Part shown: piece after piece, positions 53,396-62,069 of the stretch
Layout of the letters: every line of letters starts with the position of its first letter
How positions within the stretch are numbered: the stretch's first letter is position 1
Source of the DNA: Pseudomonadota bacterium
Lineage (GTDB): Bacteria > Pseudomonadota > Gammaproteobacteria > Acidiferrobacterales > UBA6901
DNA length: 64,000 bases
Assembly: GCA_021785515.1 (NCBI GenBank)
Contig: JAJYEX010000003.1
Coordinates: 1-64,000, forward strand
Reading direction: 5' to 3'
The notes under the pieces: generated by a model
What the model was told of the DNA's origin: nothing
The model's input: the letters and a program-made list of their open reading frames with translations, nothing else
The model's database searches: none
Translations under genes and position numbers: made by a program

Positions 53396-54418
53396 TTAAG
53401 AATGGTGAATGGATGCAAGCTCGTTCTCAAGTCTGCGGCGGTCGCGGCGATAGAGCCAGTATCCAAGCGGATAGAGGAGGAGAAATTTCCACCGGGAGGG
53501 CACGTCCGCCATCTGACGTGACAATGGAATGGACGCGTGTAGCGAGAAGCGAACATAATTTGCATAGTACTTGATCATGAACTTGAGCGGGAAACGATAT
53601 GGGTAATCGAGAAGCTCTTTGTAGTATTGTGTTGTAGTCGGGGCGCCGTCGATCTGGTGTGCGAGGGCACGATCCGACAGTCCCTCCTGTTGGTACTCCT
53701 TTACGGTAATGCGCTCGTTTACATAGCGGGTAAGGTACCGGCGCCCGATCCGGTTCCAGATCAGCTGTTCGCCCACGAAGGCGCGCTGGTTTTCCGGAAA
53801 GGGAAATTCCCGCAGCACTTCCGTACGCATGATGCCTGCACGGTTTCCCGACATGCCGTAATATAGGCGGATCCCGACCGGATCGGAGTCTACTATGTCT
53901 TCGGCCGGGTGGTTTCCCTCGATTTTTCCAGACTCGAATTCCGATAGGCCGACGACCCCAGCATAGCGAATCTGCTGTTCCCCGGGAATTTCAGCCCAGC
54001 GCCGCATCAACCGCTCCAAGGCATCAGGACGGTACCAGTCGTCCGAGTCCAGTCCAGCCAGAAAAAACCCACGGGCCTCCTTCGCGCCACGGTTGATGGC
54101 TGTGTGCACGCCGCCATTGGGTTTACGAACATAGCGGATTGGGATGGATCCCTCAGCGCTCAGTTTCCGCACCGTTTCTTCGGTATTGTCCGTGGATCCA
54201 TCGTCAACCACCAGCCATTCGAAGTCCCGAAAGGTCTGTAACACAAGGGAACGATAGACGCGCTGGAGCAAGTGCGCACGATTGTAGGTCGCCGTGAAAA
54301 CCGTGATGGCGTACCGAAAGTCCTGACGGTTCAGGGCGGCCTCCCTTTTTAGCAGGTGGTCCATGGCATCGGATAGTGGCGATTTACGCACGCCACGTGG
54401 ATTCCCGGTTTCAGGCAT
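53396..54418 (-). CDS. Glycosyltransferase family 2
   Basis: GT-A enzyme, first gene of the long polysaccharide operon. The 340-residue product has ITVFTATYNRAHLLQRVYRSLVLQ, WLVVDDGSTDNTEE, the metal-binding GLDSDDWYRPDAL and HTAINRGAKEARG. The first 35 residues are polar and the real start may be an internal ATG (residue 19). About 890 bases without genes lie upstream, where a promoter for the whole operon is expected. Confidence 0.9.
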   Translation of the reverse strand: MPETGNPRGVRKSPLSDAMDHLLKREAALNRQDFRYAITVFTATYNRAHLLQRVYRSLVLQTFRDFEWLVVDDGSTDNTEETVRKLSAEGSIPIRYVRKPNGGVHTAINRGAKEARGFFLAGLDSDDWYRPDALERLMRRWAEIPGEQQIRYAGVVGLSEFESGKIEGNHPAEDIVDSDPVGIRLYYGMSGNRAGIMRTEVLREFPFPENQRAFVGEQLIWNRIGRRYLTRYVNERITVKEYQQEGLSDRALAHQIDGAPTTTQYYKELLDYPYRFPLKFMIKYYANYVRFSLHASIPLSRQMADVPSRWKFLLLYPLGYWLYRRDRRRLENELASIHHS

Positions 54419-55306
54419 ATCCGATGGATCTCGCCGCCCGCGTCGATGGACCCTGCGAAGCGCCTTACCATCACGAACCTGAAAAGGTATCGGGCATTTC
54501 CGTTCGAGGGCTCACGGCACAGACCTGCCGGACGTGGCGCCTGATTTTGAGTAACGGAGAGCAGGTGCCGAGCCCGATCTCCAAAAACCGGGACTGGATC
54601 GTCAGAACTCCCCGGTGTACAAGATCGATCGGGTCTGGGTTTGTTGCCTGCATCAGCAGATGCAATATCTATGGTCTCGGGAGAGAACCTTCAGTGGACA
54701 CGGAGCCGATAATGACGGGGCGACGTACGTATCGGCCAAGGTGCGAATACACAGAATATCTCGAACGCAGGGAGGCTGTCTGTCTGGTGATCACCCGCAT
54801 GTCCGGTGTTCCGTCTTCCGGGGGTTGTTGTATGCAACTCACAACTGTTGCATCCGGTGGGCCAATTTTGTGTGACCGGATAGGCGATAACAATCGGAGG
54901 ATGAGCCCGCTGAGCGGGCGCAAAATCCGTCAGGGAATCCTCCGAGCGTGTCAGATGGGAAAAATCCGAAGGACTGCTAGGTCATTGGCGGGCCGGGGTA
55001 GTGCCGTACCGGGAACCCGGTGCGCACGACCCTGCTGTGGGCACGCTACCGCCATGAGGCGTGGTAAACAGACCATCCCCCTAAGACATCATGAAAGCTT
55101 ATATATGGTGTAGGCTCGACTTTCCCCGAGACCCACTTTGAGCGCGACCACCACGCAGCGCCCTCGTGTCCATTCTAGCAGAGTCCTGCGGGGCTTTGAC
55201 AAATCGGGCTGTTTTGCAACCCGATGGATCGCACAAGAAAAGCCATTTCCGTTTTCTTACAAGCGTCCTGCGCGGCCTCATGTTGACCGGGTTTGAATCA
55301 GCGGAG
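54419..55306. other. Long non-coding region upstream of the polysaccharide operon
   Basis: No gene is supportable on either strand. It lies upstream of the GT2 gene and downstream of the TIGR03790 gene, both minus-strand, so it is the control region of the long operon. A hairpin GCCCGC-TGA-GCGGGC is at 54905-54919. The dyad and sigma-54-like element at 54832-54864 are listed separately. Confidence 0.5.
54832..54864 (-). promoter_or_regulatory. Candidate sigma-54 promoter with overlapping dyad
   Basis: On the minus strand, 54864-54849 reads TGGCCC-ACCGGA-TGCA: a GG and a GC ten bases apart, the fixed -24/-12 spacing, with a fair match to TGGCAC-N5-TTGC. A perfect seven-base inverted repeat ATGCAAC-N8-GTTGCAT (54832-54853) overlaps the -12 side. 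PrsR at 18357-19709 is a sigma-54 activator, so such a promoter is expected. The leader to the GT2 gene would be over 400 bases. Confidence 0.3.
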
Positions 55307-56362
55307 TTACGGGTGACTGCGAGGCGAAAATGGGGTGGCTAGAGGTTCACCAATAAAGATGCCCTGGCCAGGCATAGCCACGCTTTTCCAGTAGGCTTCG
55401 ATCAAGGTCTCGCCTTTCAGGTAGTAGCGCATTACGACACCAGGGCTCGGAAATTTGTCCAGAAAATTACACGGCTCCACTACGGTTCCGTAGCTACCTG
55501 TGGCGCCGGCCTCAAGCCAGGCGAGACTGCTCATCTGGGCGCTGTGGATCAGCACGCCACCGGTGGACGTCAGATGATCGGCAATTGCGCCTGGCAGGAA
55601 ATGGTTGCTGCGCAACGCTCGCACCCGCTTAATACCAGTGAAATAAAACAGCACGTCTTTCTTGCCGGTGATGTAGTTCGCCCGCACAATCCGAAGCCGG
55701 ATCTTCTTGCCCAGTTCGCTGACAATTTCCGGATACATCGCGGCGCGCACATTACGTGCCTGATCCGAGGTGCTCAGGAGATAGCCTGTGCCGCGCGGAA
55801 AGGTGCCGTCGGAGGCTACACCCCGATCGATGAGGCGCCGGACTGCCCGGAAGCTGGTTCCTGCAAGTGCCATGGTCGGACGGATCCCGAAGTCCGTATA
55901 GGGGGCATGGCTCGGGGAATCGAAATAGGGGTCATATTTGGTGGGCCGGCAGCCGCTCGCGCAATAGGCGCGATGGAAGCCCATGGCAAATGCGGTCGTG
56001 ATGGACATGCATCCCACCCGGTAGGGCGCGGCCCAGGTCAGCGCGTACGCCTGGACGTTGGGCGGTGTGCGGGCGTCGACCCGTGTCTTGATGGCGCGAA
56101 ATTGGGCAGGAGCCATCACCGCTGAGCCGGGCTTGAAGCGGATATGGATCATGTTGGCGTTCGGGATGTGGCGCATTGCCTGGTAGTACTCACCAATTCG
56201 CTCGCTGAGCGGGTCATCGTCGTTAACGATGACTGCGAGATCCTGTGGCCCGAGGCGCGGCGTCTGGCGGCTGGGCTGGGCCGCTTTAGCGATAAGTGGA
56301 GTTATGCTAACTAACTGTAAAACAATAATAATGCACCGAAGTGCTGGAATGTTTCGAATCAT
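55307..56362 (-). CDS. TIGR03790-family secreted protein
   Basis: Family of unknown function found with exosortase and other secretion loci. From the ATG at 56362 the product is 351 residues with a signal peptide (IPALRCIIIVLQLVSITPLIAKAAQ), then GPQDLAVIVNDDDPLSERIGEYYQAMRHIPNANMI, the usual opening of the family, several conserved cysteines (YRVGCMS, CASGCRPTKYD) and late STGGVLIHSAQMSSLAWLEAGATGSYGTVVEPCN. The open frame extends 100 residues further upstream, but that part is not family-like. It lies alone between the operon control region and the divergent dsrE2 copy. Confidence 0.78.
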   Translation of the reverse strand: MIRNIPALRCIIIVLQLVSITPLIAKAAQPSRQTPRLGPQDLAVIVNDDDPLSERIGEYYQAMRHIPNANMIHIRFKPGSAVMAPAQFRAIKTRVDARTPPNVQAYALTWAAPYRVGCMSITTAFAMGFHRAYCASGCRPTKYDPYFDSPSHAPYTDFGIRPTMALAGTSFRAVRRLIDRGVASDGTFPRGTGYLLSTSDQARNVRAAMYPEIVSELGKKIRLRIVRANYITGKKDVLFYFTGIKRVRALRSNHFLPGAIADHLTSTGGVLIHSAQMSSLAWLEAGATGSYGTVVEPCNFLDKFPSPGVVMRYYLKGETLIEAYWKSVAMPGQGIFIGEPLATPFSPRSHP

Positions 56363-56711
56363 CTGTTGTGTTGACTTTGAGCTTCTGTAGCGCCTAGTAT
56401 AGGTTGAGGGTTCGATAAAGATAATTAATCCGCGAATCCTCAGCAAAATCAGCCCAGTCAGGGCTGATTTGAGTAGCCCGACACAGTCTGTCCGGCGCGG
56501 CGCATGATGCCGGCCACCGTAAAGAATGACTACATAAAATACCGATCCATGTTGGGCGTAGTAGTTGAAAGCAGGGTTGTTCGTGCCGGATCTTTGGAAA
56601 GGCCAGGGTGCGCAGGTTGCGCGGCCGACCAGACACCGCTCGCGCAGAGGGGTGCAGGCAAGGATGGACACGAGCCATTGTCAACGCTGATGAAGAAGGA
56701 GAGGAGAAAAG

Positions 56712-57332
56712 ATGTCTACGACCGCAGAAAAGGTTTCGCAGCTCGATACCAAGCAGCTTGAGAAATTCATCGACCTGCGCCTCGAAGAGACGCTTCCCAA
56801 AAAGCTCGCGGAGCTTGAGGCCAACAAGACCCCGAGCATGGCGCTGATCGCGACCAAGGGTACGTTGGACTGGGCCTATCCTCCGTTCATTCTGGCGTCC
56901 ACGGGTGCGGCACTGGGCTGGGACGTCAAGGTATTTTTCACGTTTTATGGTCTGTTGCTCCTGAAAAAGGAGATCGGGGCAGAAGTGAGCCCCCTGGGCA
57001 ATCCGGCGATGCCCATGAAGATGCCCTTCGGGCCAAAGTGGTTCCAGAACATCCAGTGGCCGATGCCCAACCTGCTCATGGGCAATATCCCCGGATTCGA
57101 GAAGGTCGCAACCAGTCTCATGAAGAAAACCTTCAAGAACAAAGGTGTGGCTTCGGTCAAGGAACTGCGCGACCTGTGCATCGAAGCGGGCGTCGAAATG
57201 ATTGCCTGCCAGATGACGGTGGATGTGTTCGGTTTCAGCAAAGACGAATTCATCCCGGAAGTGAAGGACTATGTCGGCGCCGCGTCGTTCCTGCCGATTG
57301 CCTCTAAGTCGGATGTCTGCTTGTTCATCTGA
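56712..57332 (+). CDS. dsrE2: DsrE2-family sulfurtransferase, second copy, inside the polysaccharide locus
   Basis: The 206-residue product repeats the sHdr-locus DsrE2 almost throughout: ATKGTLDWAYPPFILAST, NPAMPMKMPFGPKWFQNI, CQMTV and the C-terminal SDVCLFI with both cysteines. It adds a charged, helical N-terminal extension of about 43 residues (DTKQLEKFIDLRLEETLPKKLAELEAN) that the copy at 3841-4350 lacks. AGGAGAGGAG precedes the ATG. It is the only plus-strand gene in the locus, with its own hairpin terminator, so it is expressed separately. A role in sulfane-sulfur handling is expected; why it sits here is unknown. Confidence 0.9.
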   Translation: MSTTAEKVSQLDTKQLEKFIDLRLEETLPKKLAELEANKTPSMALIATKGTLDWAYPPFILASTGAALGWDVKVFFTFYGLLLLKKEIGAEVSPLGNPAMPMKMPFGPKWFQNIQWPMPNLLMGNIPGFEKVATSLMKKTFKNKGVASVKELRDLCIEAGVEMIACQMTVDVFGFSKDEFIPEVKDYVGAASFLPIASKSDVCLFI

Positions 57333-57361
57333 TCCCGCGATCCAGGCTGTAGGTACTTATG

Positions 57362-57402
57362 CAGAACACCATGCGTCGTATCCGGCGCATGGTGTTCTGT
57401 TT
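57362..57402 (+). terminator. Hairpin terminator of the second dsrE2 gene
   Basis: A perfect 14-base stem, CAGAACACCATGCG (57362-57375) against CGCATGGTGTTCTG (57386-57399), with a ten-base loop, followed by TTTCCC. It begins about 30 bases past the dsrE2 stop. The stem is strong; the T-run is short. Confidence 0.75.
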
Positions 57403-57584
57403 CCCTGTGCATTATGTTCCGCACTGAGTGTATCGCAGGTTTTTTGGGCTGAGGGTGGATCAGGTAAGGGCTTGGTGTGCGAGCGGTTCAAGCGCACCGC
57501 GATCTGGGAGGTCCACCGCCCAGCTCGTCATAGGGCCATGTCCGAGGCCCCGGATATTTATCCTGTGATGCGCCGGGATGGTCG

Positions 57585-58421
57585 CTAAGCGCTTTCTATC
57601 GCCGGACTGCGGAAAAGACCCCCTTTACGCTTCTCATTCGCCACATCTTCCACCATTACCGCCGTGATACGCTTGGCCTGTTCGGCGTAGCCGAACACGA
57701 GCGCCGTGTCGCACAGCACATTGATAAGTCGCGGTACACCGCCGGTATTGCGAAACACAGTCTCGCTGGCTGCGCTGTCGAACAGTTCCGGATCGCCACC
57801 GGCTGTCACAAGGCGGTGACGGATGTAGTTGCGCGTTTCTTCGGCATTCAGCGGCTCGAGGTGGTAGTCAACCGAAATGCGCTGGGCAAACTGCTCTAGG
57901 TCGGGCCTGCGCAGCATGTCACGCAGGCCAGCCTGCCCCACCAGAAAGACCTGCAGTACCTGATCCTTGTCGGCGTTTACGTTGGACAACATCCGCAGTT
58001 CCTCAAGCGTATCGGCCTCCATATTCTGAGCCTCGTCGATGATGAGAACCGTGCGACGATTGCGGGCATATTCCTGAATGAGAAAATCGATAAATGTTTG
58101 ATACAAGGACACCTTGTCCCTGCCCGCATACTCAAGGTTGAAGGCCATCAGCACCCACTGCAGCAGTTCGCCGCCGGACCGGTGGGTGTTCGAAATTAGC
58201 CCCACTGTTACCTCACGGCCGAGCTGGTTCAGCAGCTGGCGAATCAGCGTGGTCTTTCCGGTCCCTATCTCCCCGGTAATGACGCTGAAGCCCGCCTGGT
58301 TCATGAGGCTGTACTCCAGCAACGCCAGCGCCATGCCGTGTTTGGGGCTGGGATAGAGAAAGCTCGGATCGGGCAGAAGCGAGAACGGCTTTTCCCGGAA
58401 CCCGTAGAATTTCTCGTACAT
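57585..58421 (-). CDS. Exosortase-system AAA ATPase, ExeA-like
   Basis: The 278-residue product matches the ATPase found beside the chain-length and kinase genes in exosortase loci. It has MYEKFYGFREKPFSLLPDPSFLY, Walker A GEIGTGKTT (50-58), Walker B VLIIDEAQN and LRMLSNVNADKDQVLQVFLVGQ with sensor residues, as in GspA/ExeA proteins. It is probably a cytoplasmic motor or regulator of export. It precedes the dsrE2 copy convergently with about 250 bases between. Confidence 0.9.
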   Translation of the reverse strand: MYEKFYGFREKPFSLLPDPSFLYPSPKHGMALALLEYSLMNQAGFSVITGEIGTGKTTLIRQLLNQLGREVTVGLISNTHRSGGELLQWVLMAFNLEYAGRDKVSLYQTFIDFLIQEYARNRRTVLIIDEAQNMEADTLEELRMLSNVNADKDQVLQVFLVGQAGLRDMLRRPDLEQFAQRISVDYHLEPLNAEETRNYIRHRLVTAGGDPELFDSAASETVFRNTGGVPRLINVLCDTALVFGYAEQAKRITAVMVEDVANEKRKGGLFRSPAIESA

Positions 58422-58652
58422 ATTCGCAATGCCTCTAGGCAGTCCAGTTTGACCTGCACGGCCAAACCCCTGCGGAATGCTTCTGTGCCGGCCTTTTTCC
58501 TAAAACCCAGGGAGTCCCGCGCAGCCGGTCGGACAAACTGCGCGTCTGCGGGTGCTGATCAAAGTTCTTGCGCACCATTTTCCTGTCACCGGCCCAGCCG
58601 GCCGACTCGAGCCCAGCCTGTGCTGCGGAGCCGTCACGCTAATTCGACCCAG

Positions 58653-59573
58653 TCAGCCGTCTGTCCGTTCCGGTCTACGGCTGGTCCACGCCCGGAAGCG
58701 TTTGCCGATTGCTTCAAAAAATCCGCCAGCGCTTGCAGTGTCGGTGCTGCGGCTGGACTGGTTCTCTTTTGCGCGGATTTTCGTGCGCGACTTGTTTAAA
58801 ACAGTTCCGATAAGCTGGGTATTCTGTATCAGAAGCTCAGTGGTGTGCTCTATTTCGTGTGTTGTGGCTCGGCCTTCTTCAACGACCAGCAGCGCCGCGT
58901 CCACGTAGGGAGAGAACGCGATGGCGTCGGCAGCAGAGAGCAGCGGAGGCAGGTCGAACAAAACGATGCGGGAGTTGTAGCGGGATTTCAGTTCTTCCAC
59001 CAGCCGCACCATTTTCGGTGAATTGAGCATCTCGGAAGACTGTTCCAGCGGCTTGCCGCCCGGAAGTATGACAAATGATCCTATACCCGCGGGATGCACC
59101 AGTAGCTGCGAAATCGGTACATCACCGGTTAGGTAGTCGCTCAAACCAAATTCCGGATTGATACCAAAATAGGTGTGGATGCTGGGGCTCCGCAGGTTGG
59201 CGTCGACCAGCAACACGGTGTAGTCGACCTCCCGTGCAAGGCTGATGGCCAGGTTAATGGCGGTCAGGGTTTTGCCTTCGCCGGCCACGGGGCTTATAAC
59301 TGCCAGCGTATTCCAGTGCTTCTCGCGCAGACGTTGCAGGACCTGGGTGCGGAGAATCTTGTAGGATTCCGCAAATTTTCCCGAGTCAAGCCCAGTAAGT
59401 ACACGCATCTCCCGCAAGAAATGGAGTGGGACTTCCTCCGTGCGGGTCTGGGTATAAACGATCCGGTCAGCAGCAGGTGCCGGATTGCCCGCGGTGTCGG
59501 ACATCACCAACGTTCCGCCGGCCTGGAGGCGTTCCGTCCGTGCTTTTTCAAGCGCCTGTTTGATGCGTTCCAT
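58653..59573 (-). CDS. CpsD/CapB-family tyrosine autokinase-like protein without a tyrosine tail
   Basis: BY-kinases control polymer length together with the Wzz-like chain-length protein. The 306-residue product has Walker A-like SPVAGEGKT (94-102), Walker A' VLLVDANLRSPS and Walker B VLFDLPPLL, and lies next to the chain-length gene. Its C-terminal 75 residues contain no tyrosine, so the usual autophosphorylated Tyr cluster is absent. It may be an ATPase without self-phosphorylation or phosphorylate elsewhere. A polar N-terminal linker (1-55) precedes the kinase part. Confidence 0.88.
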   Translation of the reverse strand: MERIKQALEKARTERLQAGGTLVMSDTAGNPAPAADRIVYTQTRTEEVPLHFLREMRVLTGLDSGKFAESYKILRTQVLQRLREKHWNTLAVISPVAGEGKTLTAINLAISLAREVDYTVLLVDANLRSPSIHTYFGINPEFGLSDYLTGDVPISQLLVHPAGIGSFVILPGGKPLEQSSEMLNSPKMVRLVEELKSRYNSRIVLFDLPPLLSAADAIAFSPYVDAALLVVEEGRATTHEIEHTTELLIQNTQLIGTVLNKSRTKIRAKENQSSRSTDTASAGGFFEAIGKRFRAWTSRRPERTDG

Positions 59574-59743
59574 AGTTAATCAGCCCCATGTTTCATATGT
59601 ATGGCGGAACACCGCGGGGTCTGTATCGAAGAAACGACAGCCAGATCAGTTCCAGACATCGCGGCCCCTCGTTTGTAGCGCAGGTCTCATGAAAGTGGAG
59701 TATAGGTTTCAGCAGATCTTATTGTTCTGCCCGCTACGGTGAC

Positions 59744-61510
59744 TCAGCTGTGCACAAACCCGGAGAGAACACGAACGCCCTTGAACCACAATACGTCCCA
59801 GGGAATCCACAGAATTTGGATAAGCACCACAGCGATGACCAAAACCGCAATACTGGAAACGACCGCCATGCGCCTCACTTTCTCGTGGTGCGCACGATCC
59901 ACACCGTTTTCGATGTAGGGGATCACGGACAATGGCGCGGCGCCGGTGACCGCCGACAGGCCGCGCGCACCGTAAACCGATTTGTCGGTGCTTTCGGCCA
60001 CAGCTGCATATCCAAGACCGCTGGCCAGCGACAAAATGATCCCAAGGGCCACAATAGCCAGACGGTTGGGCTTGATCGGTTTCTGTGGCAGGTCTGGTGG
60101 GTCGATCATCACAAGCCGTTCACCCTCCTGGGCCTTCTCCATCTGCTCACCGATTCCGGCATCCATCTGCTTGTTCTTCAACTTCATGAATTCCAGCTGG
60201 GAGGTCTCGTAATCGCGTCGAAGGTCACGATATTTGCGCTGAACTTCAGGTGTCGCCGAGAGATCCTCCTCGAAGTTGGTGATCTTGGCTCTCAGCTGGT
60301 CGCGCTGCTTGGTCACCGATGCAATGTTGGTCCTGACGCCCTGAAGCTGTGCGCTGAGCGTGATATATGCCGGGTTCTGGGGTTTCATTGCCGGAGCTGA
60401 AGACTGTTTGGCGGTATCTTTCTTTATCTCCGCCTGAAGCGCAGTCAATTCCATCTGTAGCCGTACCACATCTGGATACTTGGCCGAGTATTTCTGGCGC
60501 TCTGCGGCCAGAGTAGTGCGCAGTTGCGCTTCTTCCTTTACTAACGCGCTGGTGTCCGGAGCCCCGCCGACCTGCTTCTTGAGACTGGCAATTTCGCGTT
60601 TCAAGCGCACTACATCCGGGTAGTCAGGATAATACTTTGCCCTCGCCACGGCGTACTCAGTCTCAAGCATCTGCAGTCTGCTGGCGGGATCCATGACGGC
60701 CTGGCCGTCCGGTCCGGCAATAGGAAGGTATGGGTCGATTTGATCAAGCTGCCCCTGCAGGTAGGTTTTACGATCCTCAAGTGACTGCAATCGGTCATCC
60801 GCTTCAATGATCTGATCTTCGTTCCGATCCATGAGCTCCATATTCATCTGCTGCAGTCCGGGGAGGCTTGCAGCATGTTTTTCCTTGAATGTGGCTATCT
60901 TTGCTTCAATCTGATTGATGTGAGTTTGGAGTTTCTTGACCTGACCGGTAAGGAAGTCGTATGTGCCCGCTGCCTGCGCCGCGCGGGTTTTAAGGTTTTC
61001 ATTCAGATACAGCGTAGCCAGTTCGTTGTCCACCTTCTGCGCGATGCCTGGCTGGTCGCTGTCGTAGGACAGTTTAAAGGCGATAATCGCATCCTGCGGC
61101 TGGCCAGTCGATGGGTTGACCACCTTGGCGGTAATGGGCTTGAGCTTGATGTCGTGACGCATGAGCTTGATGAGCTCTTCCGTCGTGTCGCTGTTGCGCT
61201 TGCTCGGGTAGAGATTGAACTGCTTAATCATGCCAAGCAGGTTGGCGCGCGTCATGACTTCCTGGCTGACGACCTTGATGCGCTGCCAGGCGTAGGCGGT
61301 GATTGTCGAGCGGACGAGGGCTTTCGGGATTTCCTGCTCTTCGATAAGGATCGTTGCCGATGAGCGGTACACCGGGGGAATTACAAATGCGACGATTATA
61401 CTGATGATCACCAATACTGAACTGACCAGCAGTATTGCCTTGCGTCGCCGCCGCAGGGCGTCCAGGATATCGCCAAAACCCTTGGTTGGTTCTGTAGTTT
61501 CTTCGTTCAT
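59744..61510 (-). CDS. Polysaccharide chain-length determinant (Wzz/GNVR type)
   Basis: Inner-membrane co-polymerase setting chain length and forming the periplasmic bridge to the exporter. From the ATG at 61510 the product is 588 residues: first membrane helix at about 20-42 (AILLVSSVLVIISIIVAFVI), the Wzz-type YRSSATILIEEQEIP, a long coiled-coil rich periplasmic part with two LETEYAVARAKYYPDYPDVVRLKRE-like and QKYSAKYPDVVRLQMEL repeats, then the GNVR-like PDLPQKPIKPN and a second helix, and a further C-terminal hydrophobic pair. The open frame begins 51 codons earlier but that part is not protein-like. Confidence 0.9.
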   Translation of the reverse strand: MNEETTEPTKGFGDILDALRRRRKAILLVSSVLVIISIIVAFVIPPVYRSSATILIEEQEIPKALVRSTITAYAWQRIKVVSQEVMTRANLLGMIKQFNLYPSKRNSDTTEELIKLMRHDIKLKPITAKVVNPSTGQPQDAIIAFKLSYDSDQPGIAQKVDNELATLYLNENLKTRAAQAAGTYDFLTGQVKKLQTHINQIEAKIATFKEKHAASLPGLQQMNMELMDRNEDQIIEADDRLQSLEDRKTYLQGQLDQIDPYLPIAGPDGQAVMDPASRLQMLETEYAVARAKYYPDYPDVVRLKREIASLKKQVGGAPDTSALVKEEAQLRTTLAAERQKYSAKYPDVVRLQMELTALQAEIKKDTAKQSSAPAMKPQNPAYITLSAQLQGVRTNIASVTKQRDQLRAKITNFEEDLSATPEVQRKYRDLRRDYETSQLEFMKLKNKQMDAGIGEQMEKAQEGERLVMIDPPDLPQKPIKPNRLAIVALGIILSLASGLGYAAVAESTDKSVYGARGLSAVTGAAPLSVIPYIENGVDRAHHEKVRRMAVVSSIAVLVIAVVLIQILWIPWDVLWFKGVRVLSGFVHS

Positions 61511-62069
61511 GCTGCTAGCTCGTTCACGGTTGTCGGCACTGCCACGGTGTGGTGGCTTTGTATCGTGGGTTCGGTCAGGACAGATCCTCTCAGTCCGTTC
61601 ACCACGAATACCGGTTACCAATGCATTATAAATAATAGTGTTAAAGTTGTTGCGGTGCTCCAATACCGGGTGCCTAGGCTTTCTCGGATTCCACCGGCCT
61701 ACGCTAGAAAGCTCGGGGGGCTATCCTCCAAAATCCCGGCCGTAACGGTACTTGCATCACACTCCGCGTTTGCCCGCGGAGTTGGCCGCCGTTATGGTCC
61801 GTATCCCCAGCGGCTATTCTTTCGGGTTACCGGCGGGGACGGCTCGTAGTTTTAGTTTAATACCCAGCCACTTTGTACCCTATGCCAGAGCTTCTGGGCT
61901 GGCGGCCTTTTGCGACTGATCGCTATCGGAGCGAATCTGTCGCCGTAATACAGGCTTTTGAATGCGGCTAGCGGTGCCCGTCTAGACCTGTGTATATTCT
62001 ATCAACTCCGGGCGGATTTCTCGAAAAATCCTCAACTTTGTTCCGGGGTAACCCATAACCCACTGATTG
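61511..62069. other. Non-coding gap upstream of the chain-length gene
   Basis: No gene seen. It contains a perfect eight-pair hairpin ACTCCGCG-TTTGCC-CGCGGAGT at 61761-61782 without a T-run. It separates the outer-membrane genes from the chain-length, kinase and ATPase group, so a separate promoter is likely. Confidence 0.45.

Noticed and set aside
54471-54665. Minus-strand frame with FLEIGLGTCSP, similar to a methyltransferase motif
   Set aside because: Only one short motif-like run; the flanking sequence in this and other frames does not continue as a methyltransferase.
54376-55113. Plus-strand 245-codon frame in the gap upstream of the GT2 gene
   Set aside because: Cysteine- and arginine-rich without pattern, starts inside the GT2 gene's 5' part, and has no ribosome site.
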